From the NCBI GenBank assembly GCA_018287875.1, contig JAGVVL010000001.1:5642001-5706000 (forward strand): a DNA stretch of 64,000 bases, in the 5' to 3' direction. This DNA is from Nigrospora sphaerica (Eukaryota; Ascomycota; Sordariomycetes; Amphisphaeriales; Apiosporaceae). The first letter of the stretch is position 1, and the number at the start of each line of letters is the position of its first letter. Shown in pieces: positions 11,365 to 22,439 of this stretch. Below the pieces are notes generated by a model, which saw nothing but the letters and a program-made list of their open reading frames with translations, was not told the origin of the DNA and searched no databases. Made by a program: the position numbers and the translations under genes.

Positions 11365-12836
11365 AGCTGACGCTGGCCCTTTAGAGGTGATGGGGTCGGT
11401 CTCGATTCTACCGTCTTTTTTCTCTCTCTTTTTTTCTTTTCTTTTTTTTTGGCTACGTACGAAAGGCGTGTGGTTTTCGTGTTCTTGCTCTCGTCACAGT
11501 GGTTTCGACTTGTTCGCGCTATATGGAGTTGGTGGCCTGCATTTGAGTAACGAAAACGAATTGGACCGACCAATGATGGAAAAGGGGGAGGTCTCATGCA
11601 TGATTACGATTCTCGAAGGCTGTGAGGCCAGGGGCGGGCGGGCGACCACCCGGCACGATCATGAGCTTGTTGACTTTCTTGGGGTCCTTGGGCTTTCCGC
11701 TGCACGCCCTCTGCTGAGGTACATTATAGACGTGGAAGCCCGCGCCGGGGTTCCGTGCGATTATGTTTCTTGTATGTAGAGTTTGCCGCGTCTTTTCCCC
11801 GTGCTCTGTCTTCTTCGCGGAAGGCCTGGGGGTCTGTCGAGGGGGTGGCACCGAGCCTGGCATGGCAGGGCATAGCTGAAAACCACAATTCACCCACAGG
11901 AAAGGGGGCCTCACAGGCGTGTCGCCAGGTGCTATCGCTGGGCTAGTATTTTGTATTTGTACATCTATAGCGCAAATGATCAAGGGAGCATCTTTAGAAC
12001 CGAAACACAAGCAGCAGACCGTCACAACCGAGCGAGAGAGGGGGGGGGGGGGGGGGTTGCGAGCCGATGCTCCCAAGAATATCGTATTTTTTATTCCCAT
12101 CGTGGCTACTATGTAAGTCACGGCCGTCCACCGCAATGCGCAGCAGAAGCAGAACAGAGAGGCCTGGCTGGGCACCTGTCAAACGCTGAGGATAATCCAC
12201 GATGAGTTAAGTACTTCCTTGCCATCCACGACCATGTTCCCCTTGGCCCATCCGAGGAACAAAAAAAGCCTCGAGGCTGTCGTCCTCGGCGGCTTCCATA
12301 TCCTGTCCATCTTTTGCCGGGGGGCGGGGGAAGGACAAAACCTGCGCTGTCGCCGCAGTCACTGCGTTGTCATTTAGGGACGAGACAGTGATCCCACGGC
12401 GGGGCCTACACAAAGATGGCTTGTCTCCAGTGCAAAATCAGGGCGAGGTCGGCGAGCAACGTGCTGCTGAATCCAGAACGGACAGTTGCTTCTGCTGCTG
12501 CGAGTGTAGAGCTGCAGATCCTTCCGGGGCGGATGGATCCACCGCCTCGTGCAAGTGCGTCGGGGCGCCTGTCGGCCCTGCTCCCCAATGCGCCGTACTG
12601 GGCCTGCTGTTATTGGCTGTACAATACAAAGGTGTTGAATAGGTGACGGAAGCCCGTCCATCTTCCCCCCATGATGACTGATGGAGCATCCCCCGGTCGG
12701 GGTGTCGCCATGCGGAGGGGGCGTACTTCGTAATTCAGACGACAAAAGGTCGCACGCGTAACGGACTACTGGGGCCAGCAGTAGTGATTGTTATGGCGCA
12801 GGGTGCCAGGTGTGGCAAGTTGGCATGCAACGTGAC
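11365..12836. other. Convergent 3' region between Puf and Rco1 genes
   Basis: About 1.5 kb that should hold both 3' UTRs. A T-rich/CT tract lies at about 11411-11450, just after the Puf stop codon. A 17-base G run is at 12040-12056. No credible coding frame was found. Confidence 0.6.
12040..12056 (+). repeat. G17 homopolymer
   Basis: Seventeen consecutive G residues following a GAGCGAGAGA stretch, in the convergent intergenic region. Confidence 0.9.
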
Positions 12837-15800
12837 TCAGTCCAGGCGCATGGAATCGCCAGCGTCGCCACGGTCTGAAGCCCGTCCCTGGTTGAACTGC
12901 CGAGCCTCCAGGAGCTTCTTGATTGCGTTTCGGAGCCCGTCGGCCTGGGTCAGCATGGCCTGCAGGGCCACGGTGTTGGCCTGGTCTAGGTCGCCACATG
13001 CCAAGCGCGTGGCGTCTCCTTGGGCCATCAAGGCAACAGCGCCTGGGCCAGCTTGAGACTATGGCCTAAGTCAGCACGCTGCGCCACGCTCCGGGGTTGT
13101 TCCGAGGTCGGGGGGCACTCACGATCAAAGCTTGGATCAGCTGGTTGACGCCGTCGCCACGGGCCAGCTGAGAGAGGTTCAAGGCGGCTTGCTGTTCCTC
13201 GAGTGTAGGCGGACGGGGGGCCGCCGGGGGGGCAGACGGAGGTGCGGCCGGAGGTGCAGTCACGGGCAAGGGTGATTTATCCTTGGCCGGCTTCCGCTTC
13301 TCCAGAACGCTGTAAACCAATCAGTATTCGTGACTGTCGGACAGTGCTGTCCAGGTTCTCCTACCTCGCGATGAAGTCCAGCTTGATGCCCTTCTCGGGC
13401 AGGCGGTAGACTCGGCCGTAGTCGTTCCGGGTCACAAAAGCATCCTCGGCCTCGTCGTCATCTTCCTCCACCTCGATGAACCCATTGTTCCGGAGGCCGC
13501 GATTGTAGGCCTGCTCGATTATGGGGGCGTTCTTAATCTTGCGGTACCTGTGGGCTGGAGCAAGCTTCAGAATGGGGGGTCGCCCCGCGTGGCAGGGGCA
13601 CTGCCATGTCCGGATCACCGGAGGAATAGTCATCGGGGGGTCAAGACACTCGAGGTGGAACTGAAGCCCGCAGTTGGGCACCGAACACGGAATGATGGCA
13701 CGGTTGTCGCTGGCGCCCTTGTGGCATTGGTGGCACAGCACGGCATTGCCATCGGCATCTCGGACCTTGTAGAAGTCGAACGGCTCCTCGTAACCCTTCT
13801 TGCCCCTGGAGTTTATGTCAGCTCCTACCAACCAGCCAAGCCAAGCCGACAGGCTGTTACTTACTTGGGAGGCTTTCCAGTGGGAATATCTTGGTATTCG
13901 CCTTCCTCGCCGGTCCGAACGCCCTCGAAAAAGTCGCGTATGTCGTGAGGCAGGCGGAAGGCTCGAGGGTTGGACTTGTCCAGGTTGTCCAGCAACGACC
14001 CAAACGTGCCCTTGTTGCCGACAAAGTGGGCCGGAAAATACAGGTTCAGGCATTCGTAGCAGTACCAGTCTTGGGGCAGCTGGTCCTCATTCAAAGGAGG
14101 GTCGATGCAGAGGAAGCTAAGAGAGAGTCAAGTCAGTTTCAAATTAGTCTTGTCAAGACCGCCGGGCGCGCGGGGAGGACCGTGAGGGAGACAGAGAAAC
14201 TCCGCAAACAGGGTGCAATTTCGTAAAGGGAGGAAATGGCGATGATGAGGGGGGGGAGCGAGCGAGCGAGCGAGCGGAAGAGAGAAGTGAGTCGGGGGAC
14301 CTACTGGAAGGAGTAGTGACAGCCTGATGGAGAGTTAGCTGGAGCATCAAGAAATGGCGGCCAGGAGATGACTTACCGTCGCAGCATACGAGCTCGCCAT
14401 TGCCGCCGCAGGTGCAACAAGCATCGTCATTAGAGGCGCCGTTTTCCTAAGCATAGGCATTAGCATGGTGTGCGTGGAACCGCTCAGACCTCGGCCCAAC
14501 TCGGATGGGGCCCACGAGAGGGCCGCCGCTACCGTGCGCAATCTTAACCCTGGCTCGGCCTCTTTCCCCCCAGGAGATCGGGCGGCCTCGAGGGCAAGGA
14601 CGGCAACAGCCGGCTCCCTGACGGCCCCATCGATGACAGGCCCAGAGCAGGACGGGTAGAGGACAGCCGGAAACGTACCTTGTCGTTCAACGTGAGGCTG
14701 TTGCCTTCTCGAGGCACTCCTGCAGCCGAGCCCTTCTTCTTCATCGGGCTACACGATACACATCAGTAAATGCATCAAATGGCGACGGGCCTTCCGAGAG
14801 AAAGGGACGGGGGCTCGCGCGGGTAGTTAACTAGCCTAGCAGCAGCAGTACCAACGGCCCTGCCAGCCACCGGGATCGGTAGTACATGATGATGTGGACG
14901 GGCGACTGGGCCGGCGGCTGGTCCACCTGGTGCTCCCGTGGCGCGCCTTTCACCAACCAACGGCCGCCAGCAGTCGCCGCAAGAAAACAGAGGAAAGGGA
15001 ATACTCACGAGTTCTTGACTCGCAGCCCCGACGTCTTGGGCTTCTTTGTCGATCGCAGGTTGCCCGAAGGCGTGGCCGCTCTGGAGCTCCGCGTAGAGGG
15101 AGGCTCGATCTCAGGTGCGACCGGTGAGCTTTCGGCATCTTCATGGTGCCGCTTGGCGGCCCTAGCAGCGCGTCCGGTCAGAGCCGCGGGTGTCCTCAAC
15201 GTACGAGTCTGCTCGGCGACGGGCGGCAGCACCGGCAGGGCCTCCTCGATGGAATCCGCCGCAAGGGGCTCACGGGTGAAGCTGGCAAAAGACTCGACCC
15301 TGGTGAGACCGGCGGTGCTTGCCTTGGCCTGCAGCTTGCGCTGGATGAGGGCGTCCTGATTGAGGGCGTCGGCGTACTTGGTGGCGAAGCGGAGGGGCGT
15401 GTTGGTGTGGGTGAAGGGGGCCCGTTGCTGCGAGGCGCCGCTGGGGATGACGGCGGCCGCGGACATGTCCGAGTCGTGTGGGTGGGCAGAAGATTGGGTT
15501 CCAGACGTGTTTGGGGAGGCAGCATCAGGCCGGGGGGGCTTTTTTGACGTGGGTTTCTGCTGTGGGCTGCTGATTGGCTGGTCCAAGTCTCCCGCTTTTG
15601 GCGCATGATTTGGCTCGGCAGTGCTGGGCCGCGAAATCTCGTCGTCCAGCATCTTCTTGAACTCGTCATAGTCCTCGGGCTCGTCGTCGGGGACCTCGCT
15701 AAGCGACGAGTCGCTGCTGACGGAGCCCGACCGCACCCGTCGGCCCTTGGAGGGCGACTTGGTGAGCGACTTGGTGGGCGAGTGCTTGGACGGTGAGTGC

Positions 15801-17155
15801 TTAGACGGCGAGTGCTTGGACGACGAGTGCTTGGACGGCGAGTGCTTGGCCGAAGCGCTGCCGTTCGTGCCCTTCGGCCGGCCTCTGCTGCCGCTGACCA
15901 GGCCCATGCTTGCAGGCGCCGACGCCGTCTCGAGCCGGGCCTTTTTGCTCACGTGGCCGTAGCCGTCCTCGCTGGTGTGCTTGGACAGCTTGATGGGCGA
16001 CAGCGGGGGCGCCTTGGAGGGCGCCTTGGAGGGCGCCTTGGACGGCGCCTTGGAGGGTGACTTGGACGGCGTCTTTGCGGCTGAGAAATCCATCGTGAGC
16101 ATGGCACCGTAGGGTGCGGGCTTGGGCTTGTTCGGGGTGGACCGGCTGTTGCCGGGCGAAGGCGGCACGAAGTAATCGCAGGCCGTGTTATCGCGCTTAC
16201 CCTCTTTTTTTTTCTCCCGGACCAAGCGGGAGAACTCGCGCTGTGTGTCCACGTCAGCCCTCTGGAGGTAGATGTCCTCAATCATAGCCACAAAACGATT
16301 GTCCTTGGAATTATCGTCGTAGAGAAGACGCAAAGCCCAGGCAGTAGGGTAGCGGTGGTGCTGGAGAGCTTCTTCTACAGCGAACTCCACGGCTAGATCA
16401 GCCAACGCCTTGTTGTCGGGCTCTCTGTCTTGCAGGGAAGGTGGTGCAACAAAACTAATGGGGGCAGGTACCAATGATGGCGCTGGTGACGACGGTGACT
16501 GTGACTCCGAGTGAAGCGCGGCGGGCGGAGGAGGAGGAGCAGCAGGAGGAGAGCTCTTGGCACGTGCAGCGGTGGTGTTTTTCCGGGGCCTGCCTGGAGG
16601 GCGCTTTGCAACCCCGTTGGCCGCCGAGGTGCGGCGCGCCTTAGTCTTGATGTTGTTGGGTCGGTAATCGTCGTCACCCGAGTCGTCCAGGCCGGCGACG
16701 GGGAACAAAGGCCGCGTGGGCGACGTCGTCGCCACCGTCGCCTCGGCAGCGTCGGCAAACCCGTCGGCGACCTCCACCTCGACCACGTCGCCACGCCCGC
16801 CGGCGGCCTGGTGCACGCCGCCGTCCTCGGTCGGCGCCGCCTTGGGCGTCTTCTTCAGCACGATGCGCTTGACCGACGGCGCAGGCGTCTCCTCGCCGGG
16901 CAGCTGCGAGCGCCTGTGCATGGCGGCGCGCGGCAGCGTGCCCAAAGGGGCCATGTTTTCCACCACGCCGCCGCGCATAAGGCCTGCCTCTTGAAAGCTG
17001 GGCTTGGATTGAACCGGGGGCTCCAGCCAGCGCGCCATGAAGTTCCGTTGACCGTCCGAGGTCATGCCCTTGTTGTGACTCGAAGGTGAGTTCGAAAGTT
17101 GCAGTGGACTCGAAAAACGCGACGAGGAGCGGGCAGTGGGCTTTGTTGGGGCCAT
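12837..17155 (-). CDS. rco1: Rco1-type double PHD-finger protein, Rpd3S histone deacetylase subunit
   Basis: Eight exons on the minus strand (17155-15009, 14748-14679, 14446-14377, 14323-14305, 14116-13865, 13805-13365, 13309-13123, 13058-12837) join in frame to 1,135 residues. Rco1 is the PHD subunit that, with the chromodomain protein Eaf3, directs Rpd3S to H3K36-methylated gene bodies. Exon 1 encodes a long Ser/Pro/Lys-rich region with (SPSKH)n and (KAPS)n repeats. PHD1 starts near residue 740 (ACCTCGGNGELVCCDGCHYSF, split over three exons, then LCIDPP and WYCYEC). It is followed by the Rco1 linker block FRLPHDIRDFFEGV and by PHD2 (about residues 868-925; CHQCHKG, CGLQFHLECLDPP, WQCPCH). 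That order is diagnostic of Rco1. Exon 4 is only 19 nt. All splice phases agree. The tail (QANTVALQAMLTQADGLRNA) looks helical. Confidence 0.87.
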
Positions 17156-19064
17156 TTCTTGCCGGCGTCAGGAGGAGAGTGCGCGCGCTGCCGCCCCTAT
17201 TAGCCTGGGTGGTAGGCGGCCCTTGTGGTCTTGCAGCTGCGCACACGGTTAGCGCCTGGTCTTTCCATCGGGACGAAGGGCAATATACTTAATCGCGTGC
17301 GGGATGCATCGATCCCGGGCGGGTGAGGCGCGTTTTCTCGTGGTTGTGACGCGGTTCCGTTCGTTGGATGGGGTAGGGAGGATGGTTTGGGTGTTCAAAA
17401 AATCAATGGTCCTGCTCCGAGCCCCCCGGCGCTGCAGAGTTGCAGAGGTGCAAAGGCCCCCCCTTCCCCAGTTGAACCAGGGCGCGCTCGCCTTACAGGA
17501 TTGCCTTACAGCGAGTGGCCAGGCCCCCCCTCCAGAATGTTTTTTTAATCTGCCTCAGGCATCGTACGCCGTGCCGGGGGGTATCCTTCTTTCAGTCCTC
17601 TGCTCTCCTGTAGATTATTTGATTGTTCGCCGTTTGCTCGGTTTTGGCCCATCGTCACCCCCCTGCGGGTGCTTCTGATACCCGCTGGGCGGTGGTCCGT
17701 AGGGAGTAAAGGTCGCAAATAGTTTAGGAGGTCACCACCACCAGCCCGCCTGCTTAGGCTGGCCGTCAGACCACTCGCATCCATTCCATTCCATCCCATA
17801 AGAGAGATGGAAGGGAAGGCCACAGCAACCTTCCGCGTGACTACTACTGTTACTCCTCTTGCTCCGTTTAAGCCTTTTCACGTACCCTGACACTTTCACT
17901 CATGTGCGCACACAAACATACACACACTCTCCCACTTTCTCTCTCTGTCTCTCTCTTCCTCTCCCTCCTCCTCCCCCTCTCCTTCTGCGCGCGCATTCTT
18001 CCGCTCCCTTCCCCCCCCCCCGTGCCCTTCTCTAGCAGAGTGCAACCGCACAGAATGTACTTGCTTTTCCTGACTTGCGGGGTGGCTTAACTGCCTACAT
18101 ATATGATATCCAAAACTACATACTTCCGATATCATGCCCTTGGAACCATGACTCCTTCCATTCAGGAGAAGCACACCTCTTGTGGTCGAGATAGGGCTGG
18201 CTGTTTGTTGGAGTGGGGGGCGGGGGACGGGGGAGGCGGTGCGCAGTTTTCTGTCTCCCTCCCCTCATATCGTACTATCCAACTTGTCGGACGCCACCCA
18301 TGCCCAGCCCCCTAAGTGAGGAGGCAAGAAGGTAATGGACCATTCTCAATCGGCCCGCCACTAACATCAACCCAGAGAGAGGCCGAGGCGCATGCGGAAG
18401 CTGGCCATGCCACCCGGGGATGCGAAGAACGTGATTCCTGCCGGCATGTAAGCGACGAGCCTTTCTCCGGTCCTATTGTCATCATGATGATGAGATCCTT
18501 GTGGAAAGGCTTGTAGGCGTTTGCCGGCCATGGTTCCCCTCCCCCCGCCCGCAGCGCACACCACGGCGCCGCATTGCAACGTCCAAACCCCCTGAGTCTC
18601 GTCCTTGGGCGGCTCGTCACAGATATGCTAACCTCTGCTCTCCCGTACGCCACTGTTGGCAACTGTATTCCGATCCCCGTCATACAGTATCCCGCGACCT
18701 GCGTACACTCATATGCTCATGCTGATCGATAACCGGCAGTACTCAACCCTGCCTTGATTTGGATAAAGGTAAGTATCTAGCCTGAAGTACCTAGGTACTG
18801 CGGTCCACTGCCACCTCCTTGGGATGTTAGGTGTTGGGCTACCGGACTTTTCCGGGTCCACAGCGGCCATGTAAGCGGTCTCGTAACATCCCATATCTGC
18901 AGCACACTTGAAGGAAAATATCAAGGTGCGGCCGAATGCCCCCAATGGCCCATCCCTTCCGCTCTCGGGGCGGCTGACGGTGCCTTCAAAGGCCTTCCGA
19001 ATCAAGGCGAGGGCCGACGATCGGTTGCGTCTCCTTCCAAGAATGCTTATCAGGAGGCATACAT
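17156..19064. other. Intergenic between Rco1 5' end and EBP1 3' end
   Basis: About 1.9 kb. The left part is the upstream region of the Rco1-like gene, transcribed to the left. The right end should carry the 3' UTR of the EBP1-like gene. A CA/CT-rich pyrimidine tract lies at 17921-18030. No convincing gene seen. Confidence 0.6.
17921..18030 (+). repeat. CA/CT-rich low-complexity tract
   Basis: A run of ACACAC passing into CTCTCTCTCTGTCTCTCTC, then CCTCCTCCTCC and a C10-type run. It is about 0.8 kb upstream of the Rco1-like start, on the strand opposite that gene. Confidence 0.75.
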
Positions 19065-20699
19065 TTACTCGTCGTCGCCCTTGGCCGTCTTCTTCTTGTT
19101 CTTGTTCTTGCTCTTGTTGCCCTTGTTCTTGGCCAGGGGCTGCTCAAGGATCTTCAGGATCTCCTCATCCTCGATCTTCTTGTCCGACTTGTATTTGGTG
19201 ACGTCCAGGGCTGGCGGGGCGCTCAGCTTGGTGATGCCGTTCTTAGTGATCACTGCGCGGGTTAGCCATGGGTGGTTGCGCCAGAAGTGTCGTCGGATGA
19301 AGCTTACGGATGGTGGTCAGGAGTCGGGCAACAGGGGCACCCTCCTTGTCGCCGACAACCTCGTATTGACGGAGCATGCCGTTGCGGACGCACTCGAGGA
19401 TGCCCAGCTTGGCATCACGCTCGCTCTCCAGCTGTCTCATGCTGAAGGGGAAGTTGTGGAAGTTCTTCTTGACATCGTACATCAGCTTCTTCGAGGTCGA
19501 GCGCTTGGCCTGGCCATTCTCGTTGATGAGGCGGTGCAGAGTAGGACGCTGCTCCAAGTTCTTCAGCTTGCCAGTGCTGCCCAGGCTCATGCCCATCTCG
19601 ACACCCCAGACCTCGCCCACCTCGGGAACGCCGTCGCCCTTGCTGCCCTCGCCGGGGGCAATGACGATCTTCTTCTTGCCCTCGATATCGTTGCGGTCAA
19701 ACAGCCATGACGTGGTGCTCTCGACCAGGTTGCACTCGTACGCCTTGGCCACCTTCTCCAGCATAGAGGTGATTTTCTGCTGGGTCGGGGGCTTGACCGC
19801 CGCAGCCTTGGCCTTCTCCTCGTCAGTGCCCGAGGCCAGGACGCCGGGGGGCAGCATCAGGCGCAGGAGCAGCTCGTTGGCATAGTGGTTGGCCAGAACC
19901 AGGTCGGCGGTCCGACCCGTCACCTCTTGAGTCTCATCCTTGGGCGCGCACACAACCGTGTCGCAAACAATGGTACCGAAGCCGTCGACCTGGGCGCCGA
20001 GCTGGATCTTGATGGGCTCACCGGCCTGGAGCTCGACCTTGGCCTCGGCCTCGTCCGAGGTCAGAGGGGTGTAAGGGGTGACGAAGGAACTCGGCGACAC
20101 GGTGGTAGGGTGGGAGAAACCTGGGGGTTGTCTGAGGTCAGCGCCTGGCTTGGCGAGGCGGAAGCTCGAGAGGGGGCCAACCCTTCAACTTGGTCTTGCC
20201 GTAGACCTTGGCGATCTCCTCCTCCAGGAGCTTGTCGCCCTTCTCGCAGATGGTGACGATCTTCTCGCCAGGGACGCAGAGCTTGGACACCTCGGCCAAG
20301 ACCTTCTCGGAGATGGCGCCGGCCGCCTTGTACTTGTCGACGGTGGCCGGGTTGCTCAGCGAGTAATCTGCAAAACAATGACCGTTAGCTCTGATGCCGC
20401 GGCGACGAGCCCACGCGCCGTCGAGGGCACGCAATGCTGGGGCTCTAAAAGGCGGCGGGGTAGTTGTGCTGCACCGACAGCTCGTCGTCGTCGAGCGCGC
20501 CGCGCCAGCACCGGCACCAGCAGCACCGCCAGCACCGGCACCGGCACACCGGAGGTACCCAGGCAGCAGTACCGACGGGCATAGTAGCTGGTACGTCGAG
20601 GTGAAGGTGGGGAGGTGTAGGGGTTACGAGCGGAGGGCGAGGGCGCGACGCCGGGGAAAGTGGGATGCACGAACCGATAACTTCCTTGTTGTCGGCCAT
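19065..20699 (-). CDS. EBP1/PA2G4-like protein (inactive M24 aminopeptidase fold)
   Basis: Four exons (20699-20675, 20367-20182, 20120-19308, 19252-19065) give 403 residues. The family (human EBP1, fission yeast Cdb4) keeps the methionine aminopeptidase 'pita-bread' fold without peptidase activity and associates with ribosomes and nucleic acid. Evidence: the N-terminal VDKYKAAGAISEKVL and ICEKGDKLLEEE blocks, FSHPTTVSPSSFVTP at the exon 2/3 joint, and LGAQVDGFGTIVCDTVV in the pseudo-active region. The Lys-rich tail (NKSKNKNKKKTAKGDDE) follows the typical LDVTKYKSDKKIEDEEIL block. The first exon is only 25 nt (MADNKEVI plus one base). It is followed by a 307-bp intron with a GTTCGT donor, much longer than the 61- and 55-bp introns that follow. 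The gene is divergent from SNF5. Confidence 0.88.
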
Positions 20700-22439
20700 T
20701 GTGACGAGCTGTTTCTGTATGCGGTTCCTGTCGTGACGGGGCGGTCCTTGGGGCTAGAACAATGTTGGAATGTGGGAGGAAGAGAGGTGACAGCTACGAT
20801 TTTCAACGTTTTCCATGGCATTTCCCAGCTGCGGGGTCTTTGTGGGACAGGGAGCTTGCGCAGTGACGAGGCGGGCGATTTTGCTGCAAGAAGCGTGGAC
20901 CGCAGGGGAGGTACTACATCCAACTAAAGCAACCTCGAGCCGATTCATGTACCGGTACAACGAACGACCTGCATCCTAGATTCTTGCCTACGAGCTGCCT
21001 CATGCCAACGACGCTTGTGAACAATTGAAGCTCTCATGGAAATCGCTGGTGACGTCTCATGTTTCCCCGAGCTGGTGACACCGTAGGTCTCCACTTTTCT
21101 TCCTACACGCATACCTACCTTAGGTACTTATACAGCATACTACTACTGCTTTGGTTTCTATTTCTACCGCCTTGTGCGATCCGTAGAATCCTACCTTCTT
21201 GAATAGCAAGACCTTCGCTAGTTAAGTAAGCCCTCGGCAAGGTTGCTTTGGCAGTTAACCCATTTGCGCAGAGCAAGTATGGGTATACCTGCCCCCGTCC
21301 AAGCTCCCTGCTGGGCTATTCCATCTACGCTGTCCCTCACTTGTAGGTTCCTACCCACCTCTAACCGTCGGCCGCAAGCACCCAGCAGCCCAGCTTCCAT
21401 CCTCGCTTGTGATGGCCTGAGTCCGCTTGTGATCAATTAAACCATGTTGTACCCCTAACGATTTTAATCAGTCATCATGCATCTACACAAGTCGCCCGAT
21501 ACGCTCGTTTCCAGTCATAATACTCACAACTAAATACCCGAGGCGGGTAAGCAAACAATACCTAGGACTTGAGCACTTATACAACATTGCCACAGCGCCA
21601 AGGATACAGCCAGCTAATAGATTCGTGTTGTTGTCCTAGTCCAAAACCCTATAGTTTAACATGGGTATGAAGGACATTTTCCGCCATCAGTTTGAGCTTC
21701 CTACGTGGCTACATTAGGTGATAGGTTTTTTTTTGGTCGTTAACAATGCGTGTCAATACCTAAGCAGCCATTCACTTCGCTATCGTGTGCCTAGACGACA
21801 CGCCACAGGCGTAGTCATTCCCTCCCGTAGCTCATTGGGTTATTCGTGGTTACATGAGTCAAGCACTCACTGGCAAGAATAAAGCAGAAGTCGGCGTTAG
21901 TGAAGAACAAGGCCTCTATGATAGGCATTTTTCATCGTTGACCAGGCCGTCAGGGCTTTGTAGCCGTCCGTGTCAAGGAGAGACGCCGTTCGTTCCAAGT
22001 AAACCCCCCCCCCGGGGAGCGCACGGGCCCCCGCCCAGTACGCAAGCTGGCAATACCTTAGATTCCGTGGGCTTATTACTCATTTCCAAAGTACCTCTTC
22101 CTCAATGCCCGGGAGTCAGGCGCGTCTCTGTCATTCCAGCACGCCTTCCTCTGACTGGCCGGCAGCTTGCCAAACAACCCCCCAAAAAGTTCCAGCAGGC
22201 GCTCAATCGCGCGACACAGTCCGGCGGCCCGGCTTGCCAGCAGAACCCGCGCCTCAACTTCGAAACCTCAACCTTGCCATCGCCATCGCCATCGCCATCC
22301 CCGCCAACCGCATCGCTACGCGCCCCTGCCGCTCGCTCGCTTCATCCATCCCTCCGGTCACGCCCGGCTTGCTCTTCTTGCTTTTGCCTCTCCAGCCGCC
22401 CGCCATATGTGAGGCTTCCTGTCGCGCGACGGTTCAAAC
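20700..22439. other. Divergent intergenic region, EBP1-like / SNF5
   Basis: About 1.7 kb between two start codons, presumably both promoters. The centre (about 21100-21850) is less GC-rich than its surroundings. The SNF5-proximal part has C-rich tracts and a CCATCG repeat. The long plus-strand frame through 21854-22795 has no recognisable domain and overlaps SNF5 in another frame. Confidence 0.55.
22276..22299 (+). repeat. (GCCATC)4 hexanucleotide microsatellite
   Basis: Four perfect copies of the hexamer about 140 bp upstream of the SNF5 ATG, probably within its leader. Confidence 0.85.
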
